From contig OX438747.1 of the NCBI GenBank assembly GCA_949316235.1, forward strand, positions 29,392,618 to 29,456,617: a stretch of DNA of 64,000 bases. The letters are read 5' to 3'. Origin of the DNA: Oegoconia quadripuncta. Lineage: Eukaryota; Arthropoda; Insecta; Lepidoptera; Autostichidae. Position 1 is the stretch's first letter, and every line of letters begins with the position of its first letter. Made by a program: the position numbers and the translations under genes. The notes under the pieces were generated by a model, which was given only the letters and a program-made list of their open reading frames with translations, ran no database searches and was not told where the DNA came from. Of the stretch, positions 1 to 10,000 are shown piece by piece.

Positions 1-2325
1 ATTGACACATATTATTTGTGACAATCCCGATGAGATGTATAATTCATTGTTCACATTGGTAAGAAAGGAGTGCGAGAATGTTTTCAAAGCAAAAAGTATA
101 AAAATAAACAGTTGTCTGATGTTCACTGATTGGGCGACTGTGGGAATTCATAGAAGTCGCCGAAAGTTATATGAACTTTATAACGAAAGAACATATAACT
201 CTAATCCGGGTTTTGTTGATTATGTTCGAAATTATTCAAAAATATTTAAACGTGTTTGTGCCGTAGCGAAGGCAAATTTTATTAAAATTAAAATTAAAAA
301 TAGTGCAAATATTGTGAAAACTACATGGAAAGTTATAAACAGCGAAGCTGGAAAAATCAAGGCTTGTAATCCTAATATTCAATTAAAAATTAATAATTAT
401 GTTCTTAATACGGACTTAGAAGTTGCAGAGGCATTTGAAAAATTTTTCACAGAGATTCCAATTTTAACCACCAAATCACTTAATTCATCTCCCACCGTAG
501 CTGAATCTTTACTTAAAATGCGAAGCGATACTCCAAGTGTGGAATTAAATATATTTAGACACGTTAGTCCCAGTGATATTATGAAAGCATTTAAATCTTT
601 GCAAATTAAAAAAACCGCTGACCTCTATGGTCTTTCTGTTAAAATAGTTAGCTCTATCATTGATTGCGTTGCACCACATTTAGCCTGTATTTTTAATAAA
701 TGTGTGGAAAGTGGTGTGTTTCCTGACCTGATGAAACAGAGTAAAGTAATTCCATTATTCAAAGCCGGTAGTACATCAGACCCCACTAATTTTAGACCCA
801 TATCAATCCTACCGACTTTTAGTAAAATTTTCGAAAAACTAATTCTAAATCAATTGCTGTCTTATTTCAATATCAATAACTTAATGACTTCAAAGCAATT
901 TGGATTCACACGGGGTCTCTCAACAACCGATGCTGGTGTTGAGCTTATTGAGCATATCTTTGAAGCATGGGAAGATTCTCAAGATGCGATTGGTATTTTC
1001 TGTGACCTGTCAAAGGCTTTTGATTGTGTACATCATGATGGTCTGGTCAGGAAATTACGCCATTATGGTATTGCGGGCCGTGCCCTCGAACTCTTAGAAT
1101 CGTACTTGTGTAATCGAGTTCAGAGGGTGGATGTGAATGGTGAGAGATCGTCAGGGTCTGCCGTTTGCATAGGTGTTTCACAGGGCTCAATTCTCGGGCC
1201 GTTCCTGTTTCTTGTTTATATTAATGACTTACCAAATTGCATAGACGGCAACCATGAGATAACAATATTTGCTGATGACACTTCTTTACTATTCAAAGTT
1301 AAAAGAAAACAGACATCTCTTGACGACGTAAATAATGCTATCTCTAAGGTGGTTGAGTGGTTCACAACAAATAATCTACTCCTTAATGAGAAAAAAACCA
1401 AATGTATAAAGTTTTCACTACCAAATGTCAAACAGGTAGCCACTAAAGTGTTAGTAAAAAACGAAGAGTTGGAGCTTGTGGACACTACTTTATTCCTAGG
1501 TATTACATTGGATAAAGGACTGCAGTGGGGTCCACACATCGATGAGTTAGCGAAGCGCCTCAGTTCTGCAGTGTTTGCGATTAAAAAAATACGTTATTTA
1601 ACCGATGTGGATACCGCGAGGTTGGTCTATTTCAGTTATTTCCATAGTATACTGACCTACGGCATTCTGTTGTGGGGAAATGCCGCGGACATAAATTGTA
1701 TCTTTGTTCTGCAGAAACGAGCGGTTCGCGCGATTTACAAACTGGGCCCCAGAGTGTCTCTTAGGAATAAATTTAAAGAAATTAATATATTAACATTAGC
1801 ATCGCAATATATTTACGAAAACTTAATGTATGTAAGAAAAAATATAGAATCGTTTAAGAAAAATAGTGATATACATAATGTTAATACCAGATATAAAAAT
1901 AAACTTGCTGTTCATGCCAGCCGTTTACACAAAGTCACTAAGTCATTTAAGGGGCAATGTATACGCTTTTATAATAAGGTTCCAGTGGACATTCAAAATT
2001 TATCTTTAAATAAATTCAAAACCATCATAAAACAGACATTATTTACCAAAGGCTATTATAAAATTTCTGACTATCTGGATGATAAGCAAGCATGGACATA
2101 GGCCGCTCGGCGATATTCAGCCTAATTATACAATATAATATAATTGTAACCCAAACTTATTTAAAAGAGCAACCCTTGAGTTTCTTGCTCGTTCTTCTCT
2201 GGGGAATCTGCTTTGCGAATGAGCAAAAATGTCAATAATTTTAATATTAAGATAAAAAATGTGACGTTTTCAAGTGATAATCTTTATCCTACGAAATAAA
2301 TATTTTTTTGACTTTGACTTTGAAT
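1..2325 (+). mobile_element. LINE-a copy 1, non-LTR retrotransposon, 5' end outside window
   Basis: This copy consists of the 3' two thirds of a reverse transcriptase ORF, a 3' UTR of about 200 bp and a tail of repeated TTTGAC units at about 2306-2325. The same tail and UTR recur in reverse orientation at 11688-12509 and 30955-31592, which fixes the 3' end. A short tandem-repeat tail instead of poly(A) and the RT motif set fit the CR1/Jockey-like part of the non-LTR tree; the exact clade is not resolved. The 5' portion, including any endonuclease, lies left of the window. Confidence 0.9.
2..2101 (+). CDS. Non-LTR retrotransposon reverse transcriptase (ORF2-like), N-terminus missing
   Basis: The frame is open for 699 codons from the window edge to TAG at 2099-2101, so the first codon here is not a real start. 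RT motifs appear in order: FCDLSKAFD (about residues 334-342), GVSQGSILGP (about 391-400), the catalytic FADD box (about 423-426), NEKKTK (about 462) and the thumb motif LGITLDKG (about 499). The C-terminal 190 residues contain YGILLWGNAADI and end in DYLDDKQAWT, which is also found in the truncated sister copies. Family ORFs are usually 900-1000 residues with an N-terminal APE endonuclease, so roughly 200-300 residues are probably missing. The enzyme would nick target DNA and reverse-transcribe its own RNA there. No stop or frameshift is visible, suggesting a young copy. Confidence 0.9.
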   Translation: MTHIICDNPDEMYNSLFTLVRKECENVFKAKSIKINSCLMFTDWATVGIHRSRRKLYELYNERTYNSNPGFVDYVRNYSKIFKRVCAVAKANFIKIKIKNSANIVKTTWKVINSEAGKIKACNPNIQLKINNYVLNTDLEVAEAFEKFFTEIPILTTKSLNSSPTVAESLLKMRSDTPSVELNIFRHVSPSDIMKAFKSLQIKKTADLYGLSVKIVSSIIDCVAPHLACIFNKCVESGVFPDLMKQSKVIPLFKAGSTSDPTNFRPISILPTFSKIFEKLILNQLLSYFNINNLMTSKQFGFTRGLSTTDAGVELIEHIFEAWEDSQDAIGIFCDLSKAFDCVHHDGLVRKLRHYGIAGRALELLESYLCNRVQRVDVNGERSSGSAVCIGVSQGSILGPFLFLVYINDLPNCIDGNHEITIFADDTSLLFKVKRKQTSLDDVNNAISKVVEWFTTNNLLLNEKKTKCIKFSLPNVKQVATKVLVKNEELELVDTTLFLGITLDKGLQWGPHIDELAKRLSSAVFAIKKIRYLTDVDTARLVYFSYFHSILTYGILLWGNAADINCIFVLQKRAVRAIYKLGPRVSLRNKFKEINILTLASQYIYENLMYVRKNIESFKKNSDIHNVNTRYKNKLAVHASRLHKVTKSFKGQCIRFYNKVPVDIQNLSLNKFKTIIKQTLFTKGYYKISDYLDDKQAWT

Positions 2326-2485
2326 GTACAAATCCTTGTTGAGCAAATTGAGATTATATTATTATATTGAGTATGGTTTGGTTGGTCGGAGGCGGAGGTC
2401 GCGTGGGCAAACCCCATTACACCAATCACGAATGAAAGGAATTCCCCCCCAAATTCTAACAAAAAAAAATATTACCCACTTAGAA

Positions 2486-2876
2486 CTGCATTGGTTAGAG
2501 GCATTTAGAACTGGTTAGAGGCATTCGAGATGTGGTGCTGGAGACGAATGGAGGGAATAAGCGGACAGAGAAGAGAACAAATGAAGAGGTGTTAGTGATG
2601 GTAAAGGAGAGGAGATGCCTGTTAGCCACAGTTGAGAACCGAAGAGGAAAGATGATAGGTCACTTGATACGACACGATATGTTTTTGAAGAACATAATTG
2701 AGGGAACGATTGAAGGAAAGAGAGGAAGGGGAAGACCTAGGCGTAAACTTTGACCAAGTGAAAGAAAAGGTGAATGTCGTGTCGTACCAAGAGGTTAAAA
2801 CGAGGGCGGAAAGTAGAGAGACGTGGTCGTTACTCCACCGACAAGAGCATAGCTCTTAAATTGAAGAAGAAGAACT
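2486..2876 (+). pseudogene. LINE-i C-terminal RT fragment (RHD / GRGRPRR type)
   Basis: Forward translation gives a familiar LINE C-terminus: a part around KERRCLLATVENRRGKMIGH, then a GKRGRGRPRRK block near 2715-2750. After a +1 shift, SYQEVKTRAESRETW follows, ending at TAA (2857-2859). At least two frameshifts separate these pieces. A GAA-repeat tail at 2861-2874 marks the 3' end. The fragment is non-functional. A tiny further piece of the same 3' end lies at about 40337-40367. Confidence 0.75.
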
Positions 2877-3119
2877 GCATTGAGGCCTCCGACTCCACCC
2901 TAAATCAAGAGTTATTTCGCCTTGCTTTTATAGGTAGATCATAATTGAAGTTGGGTTTTTATGTACCGTATGAGTATTTTTACCGTAAGGATAAAAATTG
3001 CATATTAGGTAAGTGAAATAGAAGGAATGCATAGGTAGTTTAATTATTTTTTTTCAAAACCATCATCGAATAAAGTGGTTATTGTGTCATTTTACGGTCG
3101 AGTTTTTATTTTTTATCCA

Positions 3120-3163
3120 CAGCGGGTTAGCACTTGACCTTGAGGTCAAGTGCTAACCCGCTG
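3120..3163. repeat. 44-bp palindrome in SINE 3' end
   Basis: Two perfect 21-nt complementary arms are separated by 2 nt. The left arm is the ordinary SINE-A terminus (CGGGTTAGCACTTGACCT) and the right arm its reverse complement. Other SINE-A copies go straight from this terminus into the CAATCACACC segment, so the right arm is an added inverted duplicate. Confidence 0.9.
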
Positions 3164-3439
3164 TGCGATTGATCGCACCTGATGTTATGTGAAGATGAGG
3201 CCGAAGGTGGTAGCGTACTGACCCGGAAACCCCATCTTATTTGAGGGACTGGCTATCCTTATCACTGATAACCGGAACACAACAATGCTATTAAACATTG
3301 CTGTTTGGCGGCAGATTTAGATAAGATGGTGATAGCGAGCCAGGCGGACATTTAATATGCCCTACCACCAACCAAGCCGAGTACTAAGTATGTACCCCGT
3401 TGGGGATCGAACCCGCGACCTCCGAAACGTAAACCCAAT

Positions 3440-3715
3440 GTTGTTTACATTCTTCTTCTTTTCGTGTCGAGGCAAGTTTTAAATTTTATTGGACCAGAAC
3501 TTAGCCACTCTAACAGCACTGTCTGTGGCGTTAAGGAGGTCGTCAAAGGTGCACCTGTCAGGACACGCGGGGCAAGACAATACGTGATCCATTGTCTGTG
3601 GGGAGACTCCGCACTCGCATCGATCACTCCCGCCATCGGAGAAGCCCCACCTGCACAGATTATCTTTGCTGCGGCCAACCTGAGTTCGAAGCCGATTTAA
3701 GCCGTTGTTTACATT
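3440..3715 (-). mobile_element. 5'-truncated LINE fragment with 12-bp target-site duplication
   Basis: The insert at 3452-3703 (252 bp) is flanked by identical GTTGTTTACATT at 3440-3451 and 3704-3715. Reverse-strand translation reads LNRLRTQVGRSKDNLCRWGF, followed by a CEC...H...C zinc-finger-like stretch and a TAA stop. This is the cysteine/histidine tail found at the C-terminus of many arthropod RTs. The tail is a GAA repeat. Removing the insert restores a continuous SINE-A head, so the LINE arrived after the SINE. Confidence 0.88.
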
Positions 3716-3974
3716 GAGCCACGGAGGCGGTTGATAGCGTAGTCCACATGATTACATCATTAAATTAAATAAATAAAGAAAACTTGGAGAAAATATGAGT
3801 TCCAAATAAATTTCGCATGATAGGAGCCCTATGAATCCCACCAGTCGCATATCAATCTCCGGCCAGCGCGTGCGTCGATGATGGTTTTGAAAAAAAAAAG
3901 TTAAACTACCTACGCCAATAACTTCTATTTCATTTACCTAACATGCCTTATTTTTTTCCTTAAAATAACTCAAC

Positions 3975-4435
3975 CGGTTTAATTTTAAAATTAGTATTAT
4001 ATATAGATTGGAAACTTGGATGTTTTACAGCAATATGACGCCATAGACTTTAGAAATGTAGGTATATATGCATCAAACGGGGTACCACGAATAAAGTTCA
4101 TGCTACCCGTCACTAGATGGCGCTGACCTTACACTTGGCGCTGATTTTACGTCGCGTTTACGACCAAGCGGAGTAGGTATTTACAATGGATCAAGGTTCG
4201 TCATTGTATTGTTATTATTCGAAGTGTACCTCTTCGTGTTTTGTAAATACGTTATCTAATAATATACCACTTTTTTGGCCCGGTCCGTTTTATGTTTGGA
4301 TTAGAATGGGCGGAGAGTTGTGTCTTTTCCCCGCTAGGTGTCGCACTACCGACTGTGCGCTGTCTGTATACGCCAAGCATTTTGAAATTAGAGAGTTGTA
4401 CTTACCCAACTGGACGAAAAGGAGAGTAATGTTTT
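3975..4435. other. No gene recognised
   Basis: AT-rich sequence without a supported feature. An open frame beginning at 4186 runs through repeat K and SINE-A and is not credible as a gene. Confidence 0.5.
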
Positions 4436-4524
4436 TCGTGTGTATGTACTTACATTTCTATGTTACCTCTTGTAGCCTAAAAGGCTTGACCGATCTTCAA
4501 GTGCAAGGTGTCGTTAGATTCGGG
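4436..4524 (+). repeat. Repeat K, copy 1 (partial)
   Basis: Contains TTTCTATGTTACCTC, then GGCTTGACCGAT and GTGTCRTTAGATTCG, shared with 55430-55634 (same strand) and 56755-56945 (opposite strand). The family has no assigned identity. Confidence 0.6.
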
Positions 4525-4526
4525 TT

Positions 4527-4860
4527 TTTGTTTTTTTTTTATGCACAACGGGTTAGCAACGGCACTTGGCCTCAATCACATCACACCTGATGTTAAGTTA
4601 AGATGAGGAAGGTGGAAGCGAACTGACCCGGAAACCTTATCTTATTTGGGAGACTGGCTATCTTATCTCTGACAACCGGAACACAACAGTGCTAATAACA
4701 TTGCTGTTTGGCGGCAGACGTAGATAAGATGGTGGTAGCTAGCCAGGCGGACATTTAAAATGCCCTACCACTAACTACACATGTACTCCGCTGGGGATCG
4801 AACCCGCGACCTCCGAATCGTTAACCCAGTGTTGTTTACATTGAGCCACGGAGGCGGTTC
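4527..4860 (-). mobile_element. SINE-A copy 2
   Basis: Nearly full length. T-rich 3' end at 4527-4540, then CACAACGGGTTAGCA, a body with CTGGCTATCTTATCTCTGACA, the reverse B box GGGGATCGAACCC near 4792 and the head GAGCCACGGAGGCGG at about 4843-4858. A short internal duplication (AACGGCACTTGG) lies near the 3' end. Confidence 0.85.
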
Positions 4861-4996
4861 TTGTAGCAAACCGCGTATTACGGTACGACCGTCCAAATTA
4901 TGAATTATAAATTCCGTCACTAATTTATCGCTATCTACTTCATAGGTATATGAAATTAAAAGCAAGTAACAGTAGGTACCTAATAACGATTGTCAC

Positions 4997-5160
4997 AGTC
5001 AAAAATGCTTTATTTTGTAGGTGCACAGGGTACACTTAAAATAGTCAATTTGACATTTTTTAACTGCTTGTTCAAAATGTAATTTTTCCTTGAGTAGAAC
5101 AAGCAAGAAACTCCAGGGGTTACTTTTTTAAAAACAGGTTTTTATATTACAATTTTTTCG
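4997..5160 (-). mobile_element. LINE-b 3' end fragment
   Basis: Reverse strand of a LINE 3' UTR: CAAAAATGCTTTATTTTGTA, then ACACTTAAAATAGTCA and AGAACAAGCAAGAAACTC. The same order is found at 19690-19999, 33895-34380 and 37545-38283. Noncoding. Confidence 0.7.
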
Positions 5161-5242
5161 TAATTTTTCGTAATTCGTAATAGATTCGTAAACCCTATAT
5201 TCATAACAGAGCCACGGGAACGATTTTCAAAATACACAGTTA

Positions 5243-5420
5243 TTAGACATAGACATAGAAACTTTTTATTCAGTGCCACAATACATTGTACAGAACCATA
5301 AATATAATTATTATTATACAGGAAGAAATCTTAGAATAACGCACAATATAATTGTAGCAGTGAAAGGGCTTGCTGGCTCAGCTAACGCTGCAAACGCTGA
5401 ACGCGCTTACAACACTGATA
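5243..5420 (-). mobile_element. Probable LINE 3' tail with CATAGA repeat
   Basis: Two ACATAG units followed by AAACTTTTTATTCAGTGCC resemble the reversed tandem tail and polyadenylation region of a LINE. No coding part is visible and the family is unassigned. Confidence 0.35.
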
Positions 5421-5745
5421 ATTCTGCCAGTGCCTCAAGTGGAAAGTGACGTTCAGCTTAAAACTGAACTTTGTAAGTAAATAAATAATTAGTGGGATGG
5501 TAGCAGTATTGGTTATTTGTCATATAATATGTACTAATATGTATTTCGTTTGAAAAGCGTACTGGGTTGAGTTGGTTATTAATATTATATTGGTGATGCA
5601 TGTATTTATAATATTAGTACTAGTAGTATTTTATAGGCTAGTATATTTATTACTGTAATGGAAAGCTGCCTTTCAATATCTTAAGACCCTTTATCTGATG
5701 CCATCTATGTCAGCGGCAATAATTATCATAGGCGTAACACTGTTA

Positions 5746-5975
5746 CCAATTTTGGTGTAGTGGTCAGAAACGCTGACTGCTATACCAAAAGGTCGCGGAT
5801 TCGAATCCCGCCAAGGGCATATGTTTGTATGATGAATATGGACATGTGTACTCGAGCTAAGGATGTTTTTCATTTATATATGTGTTTATTTACAAAAAAA
5901 ATGTATGTGTGTCAAAGATCTGGTATCCATAAGACTAATTGATTAGTGTGGATCTAAATGGCGCTGTGTGTATTT
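5746..5975 (+). mobile_element. SINE-B copy 1 (tRNA-derived)
   Basis: Head with TTTGGTGTAGTGGTCAG (A-box region), GGATTCGAATCCCGC (B box, about 5800), then GTATGATGAATATGGACATG, an oligo(A) region, a degenerate SINE-B body and AAATGGCGCTGTGTGTAT at the 3' end. Full-length type but diverged. Confidence 0.82.
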
Positions 5976-5984
5976 TAAAAAGGG

Positions 5985-6310
5985 CTTCACTGGACGGGAT
6001 GAACGCTCACTGCGGTCTGGCGCTGACCGTGGTGTATTAAATTAGGGAGTCGAGCTTCACTTGACTCTCTCCCCCATAGGGTTAGTCGCTTTGGCTTTTT
6101 GCGTCACATTAGCTACACTCCCATTTGCTGGGGGGGAGATGGAACTTTCTTTCTATCCTACTTTTCACCCTTAAATTCTTTCTTTAATTAGTCTGGGGTC
6201 CAAGGTAGCAATAGAGTCACGTAGGGCACCGTCTACCTTCAGTAGGCGCCGTGCAGAGTACCACTGTTGATCCTGGCTTACAGGAGTTACAGTGGGAGGA
6301 GAGCGTGGGA
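5985..6310. repeat. Repeat I, copy 1
   Basis: About 320 bp matching 12640-12975 at high identity: a GGCTTTTTGCGTCACATT block, a G run, TTAGTCTGGGGTCCAAGGTA and GTAGGCGCCGTGCAGAGTAC. Shorter relatives are at 16290-16380, 58670-58860 and 62380-62650. The reverse strand keeps the same frame (QWYSARRLLKVDGALRDSIA) in both long copies, so an ORF fragment of a retroelement is possible but unproven. Confidence 0.7.
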
Positions 6311-6941
6311 TCTGGACGGGATGAACTCTCTCTTTTGAAAATGTTTCGCTAATATGTCTGTGGAGGTATGTGCAAAGTCCATAGTGCGCTGGAAGAGATA
6401 CATTATGTTTCAAAACATACAATTTGTTTGTAGGTACTAATAAATCATTATTCATTCAATTTTCCTCATTGACCACAACCTGTATACAAGAGCGTGACGT
6501 CACAGCCCGACATATTTTTAACACGTTCATTTATTATCAGTCACTATACGTCCTCCATACTGTCAGATCGTTTCTACAACTATAACCCAACCGAATTCAA
6601 TATCCGCTCGCCGCCATAAAATCACGCGTGTTTCGCTCACTTCTCATCAAGACCGGGTTGTCGGGAGTGTTTACAATTTTTTTTTCAATTTCAAAAAGTC
6701 TTTCCATACTGCCTATTTTAACTGTGTTGTGGCCTTTTTTATCTGTGCAGTGTATCCGTGTTTTGGACTTGTTTTATTGGATTGCCTTATCAATGTACGT
6801 ATTTACATACTGTAGATAGTTATTATGATGTAATAATAAGAAAAATATGTTGTAATAGTAGGTAGGTAAGTTCGTAAGTTATAACCTAACTTGTTGTCAA
6901 ACTCTGTCAGATGGTATGACAGATCAGTTTGAAAACATACA
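6311..6941. other. No gene recognised
   Basis: No coding, RNA or repeat signature could be supported in these 630 bases. Confidence 0.4.
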
Positions 6942-7836
6942 GTCGCCCCCATGGACTTATTATATAAACAGGACTGAGTACTCGCCGCTGAAAAACGAGC
7001 CGAGCAGGATGTGTAACGTAGAGGCCGTTTGTCTCTGTCTAACAGGGTGACCACAATATATTTGTTACTTGGGACAAATGTTGTAATAAAATATTTGTCA
7101 AAAAACTTTGGCGTTTTGACATTAGCCGGCGTGAGCCATTTATTTCGCATTTCTTCATTTTTTGGGAAACTGCAATAATAGTACAACAGTCAGGACCCTA
7201 ATCAATCACACATATTTCACATATTTCGACTCATTTCAAGAATTCATGGGCATCCTACTTCTTTGATTTACAAAAATATTATTTTTAGCTTACCTGTGGA
7301 AAGATATGTTGCAACGACCATAGGATTCACTTGGGCAAGTATAAACGCAACACTTTTTCACCATTTTACTCCTTTTACTTGTTATGATATAACAAATACT
7401 TTAAAAAACTTTTGATGCAAAGAAAATTCAAAATCACACCGAACCGCCATGACATGACATGCTTTTCAGGGTTACCATAAAAATAACAAAATCGAAATAA
7501 AAATGTATGTTTTCTGTTTGATTTAAGAATATATGAAAAGAAATTAATGCGAATGTTATTTGTTTATTTATAATTGTTAAAATAACATAAAAATATAAGT
7601 GTTTCAATGGAATTTTTGAGTAGCCAAAACTGTTGATCATAATCATTTTTTTTGCTGGCAAGATGTAAGAACGAGACACACGGCCTCCGTTATTTCTATC
7701 TCTCTCGGCTCGGATTTGCCTTTGTGTATGGTGCATCCAATTTAATACCTTATTGCGTTGACATAGTGATCATTTTCCTAAATGATTCTTTTGATAGTTA
7801 TCAGTCCTGTTTAAATAATAAGTCCATGGTCGCCCC
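6942..7836. mobile_element. MITE-4, inverted-repeat DNA element of about 0.9 kb
   Basis: The left end GTCGCCCCCATGGACTTATT (6942) and the right end, with AATAAGTCCATGG near 7816-7829, are inverted repeats of about 36 bp. Further inside, GAGCCGAGCAGG...GAGGCCGTTTGTCTC matches the reverse of GACACACGGCCTCCG...CTCGGCTCGG. No transposase frame is seen. Exact termini and target duplication are uncertain. Confidence 0.5.
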
Positions 7837-7984
7837 ACACATCGATGAGTCAAGTATACCTAGGGTTACCACTTTACGGGAATTTTCCTGACATGCTTGG
7901 AATTTTGGGCTTCTGTCAGGAAACCGGGGGGATTATGAATTTGTTGGAAATTGAATAAAATAAGTACAAAATGTTACAAAATAG

Positions 7985-8058
7985 GAAGAATTTTTTTTTT
8001 TTTTTTATGCATAACGGGTTGGTACTTGACCTCAATCACACCTGATGTTAAGTGATTT
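7985..8058 (-). mobile_element. SINE-A 3' end fragment
   Basis: A T run followed by ATGCATAACGGGTTGGTACT and CAATCACACCTGATGTTAAG, the terminal ~70 bp of SINE-A in reverse, then unrelated DNA. A 5'-truncated insertion. Confidence 0.75.
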
Positions 8059-8500
8059 ATTTCAAGGGATGACAAGTACTATAAATACGGTTACCTATCA
8101 CGAATGCGATTTTTTTTTCGAATTTTAAATGTTCAAATACGTTTCCTATATTTTTGTTTTCTATGTGTTTCATTTCACCGAAATGCATTTTACAGAAGTT
8201 CGAATGTACGATATTCAAATGTTATTATTTTTAATTTACATATGTTTTAGAGTTCAACCGAATGTTTAGCCGAAGCATCTATTGCCAGACGTTTTGGTTT
8301 TCAGAATATTATTAACAATATTATAAAAACACAATTTACAGATAGGGGTTGATAGAAAAAGTAACTTCGATAAATTAATTCTAGTAATTTAAGTTATTTT
8401 TTTTATTTGCTTTTAGGAAAACTTACAGCTAATAAATAAGATATCATATGAACATTGTATATAAAAATGCCAATTACAAGTTCCCATATGTAAGTTAGGA
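8059..8500. other. No gene recognised
   Basis: AT-rich filler between a SINE end and the LINE-e 3' end. No supported feature. Confidence 0.4.
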
Positions 8501-8504
8501 AAGT

Positions 8505-9460
8505 TAAGAAGAAGAAAAAAAAAGAAGAAAAAATATTAAATAACAATAGTAGGTACAGTCAGCCACAATAACAACGGTTCACTTACGTGTCACGCTCCAC
8601 GCAGTCATAAAAATCTTTTGTGAGTATACGTCTCACTGTTAAAGTACTCGTGCAAAATAGGTCGATGTCAAGGTCATTGCATATGCTGTTGAAGCTGTTG
8701 CTAGCGTGTATCAGAAATGAATTCTGCCTGTAATTTGTCCTCGATAAAGGAACATATAACAGTGGCCGTTCCCGAAGACCTAACTGGTTTATTTTCAGCC
8801 TTATATTAGAAAGCAGTTCATTACAGTCAACTTTGCCCTTAGTAATATTCATCAGATAGGAGATGTCATTGATTTTACGCCGTTGCTCTAGCGGAAGGAA
8901 GTGGTATCGTCTACACCTGTGTATTTATCCTTTTGATTTTTGCCGCGCTTTGTAGTATAGGTACCTCATAAATTTCTTTTGAATCCGCTCAATACGTGTT
9001 CTGTAAATTTCATATTGTGGATTCCATACTTGAGAAGCATATTCCAGATGGCTGCGCACAAATGCACAATATAGTATTTTTACAGTTTTGATAGTAGTAA
9101 ACACGGCAGACGTACGCATAATGAAGCCTAAGGCTCTCGAGGCCTTTTTAACAATATTGTCAACATGCTTATCAAATAAAAGTTTGTTATCATTATCATT
9201 CAGTATGCCCAAATCGCGAATAATTTCCACCCTATTGATCTTATCACCCAGAAGTGTGTAACCACTACCAATGAGTAACAGTTTACGCGAAAAGGTCATA
9301 AAGAAGCATTTAGAGGTGTTCAATTGCAATCCATTAGCTAAACAGTAACACTCAAACCTGCCCAAGTCATCCTGTAATTGCAGTACATCGTCGTCACTGC
9401 GTATTTCCTTTTAAGATTTTCATGTCGTCAGCGAACAGTAATACATACGAATTAAAAAAA
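8505..9460 (-). pseudogene. LINE-e reverse transcriptase fragment, frameshifted
   Basis: Reverse-strand translation gives, in order: LLFADDMKILK (catalytic box, about 9412-9445); after a frameshift, DDVLQLQDDLGRFECYCLAN; then IRDLGILNDNDN, NIVKKASRALGFIMRTS and AFVRSHLEYASQVWNPQY (8925-9365). The C-terminal part with QLGLRERPLLYVPLSRTNY lies at 8583-8852. This order matches RT palm, thumb and C-terminal regions of CR1/Jockey-like LINEs. The N-terminal half is absent and several frames are broken. The A-rich GAAGAA stretch at 8505-8535 may be the reversed 3' tail. Confidence 0.85.
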
Positions 9461-10000
9461 CAGGTCTTATGGTTAGTAAAACATCTGTCAAATATCAAAA
9501 AATTGTTCTTATAATCGGTTAACCGTTTTTCTAGTATGTGAAACATATATAAAATAAGTTTATGAGAAAAAAGTTATATAAAATAATCACTCTGGCAATT
9601 GAAATTTCTCATTAGCGTTTTCGAACAATTGAAATTCAAGCAAGAAAGTATTGAAAGTATGATAGGTTACCTATAAAAACATAATAAATACGTATCGTAA
9701 GAGTGAAAAAGAGTGACAAGTGCCACAGTGAAACCACGGTGCTGATTTTCAAGCAGAACGTTACATTCTAAAGGCGATATAATACATATGCATTTTGTCA
9801 GGACTTTTTGTTTTACATCTGGTAACCCTACACATAGGGAACGGGCAAGAATCCAGAAGCGTAAAAACCATTATTAAAAAAAAATATAAGTACAATTCCT
9901 TATTATGGTTCTGTACAAAACTTCTTTTATCGGCTTCGTCTATCTGGACGATAATAATTTGTTTACTCGGTTTTCAAAATTTTCAATAAATAGGTTTTTA
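9461..10000. other. No gene recognised
   Basis: No supported feature. Short matches such as TGTCAGGAC near 9800 resemble sequence near 7910 but are too short to classify. Confidence 0.4.

Larger units (their letters stand above)
3117..3736 (-). mobile_element. SINE-A copy 1 (tRNA-derived), split by a LINE insertion
   Basis: The tRNA-like head is at the right: GAGCCACGGAGGCGG on the plus strand at about 3716-3732 is the reverse of the A-box region, and GGGGATCGAACCC is the reverse B box near 3400-3412. The body runs left to an AT-rich 3' end. A 252-bp LINE fragment interrupts the head. The 3' end carries an extra inverted copy of itself, making a 44-bp near-perfect palindrome at 3120-3163. 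Confidence 0.85.
2971..3974. mobile_element. MITE-6 copy 1, inverted-repeat element containing nested SINE-A and LINE
   Basis: The arms at about 2971-3069 and 3873-3974 are imperfect inverted repeats of about 100 bp. Each has TACCGTAAGG or TCCTTAAAAT near the outside, then AGGTAAGTGAAATAGAAG or its complement, and a TTTCAAAACCATCATCGA-type inner edge. A second copy with the same outer ends is at 25831-26300. The interior is almost entirely a younger SINE-A, itself split by a LINE fragment. No transposase frame is visible, so this is a non-autonomous DNA element by inference. Confidence 0.65.

Noticed and set aside
3452..3703. Forward frame at 3464-3700
   Set aside because: Antisense to the LINE zinc-finger C-terminus, which has the recognisable cysteine/histidine spacing on the minus strand.
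4186..4590. 134-codon open frame starting MDQGSSLYCYY
   Set aside because: It runs through repeat K and into the 3' end of a SINE-A, has no domain, and its cysteine/tyrosine-rich composition fits a chance frame.
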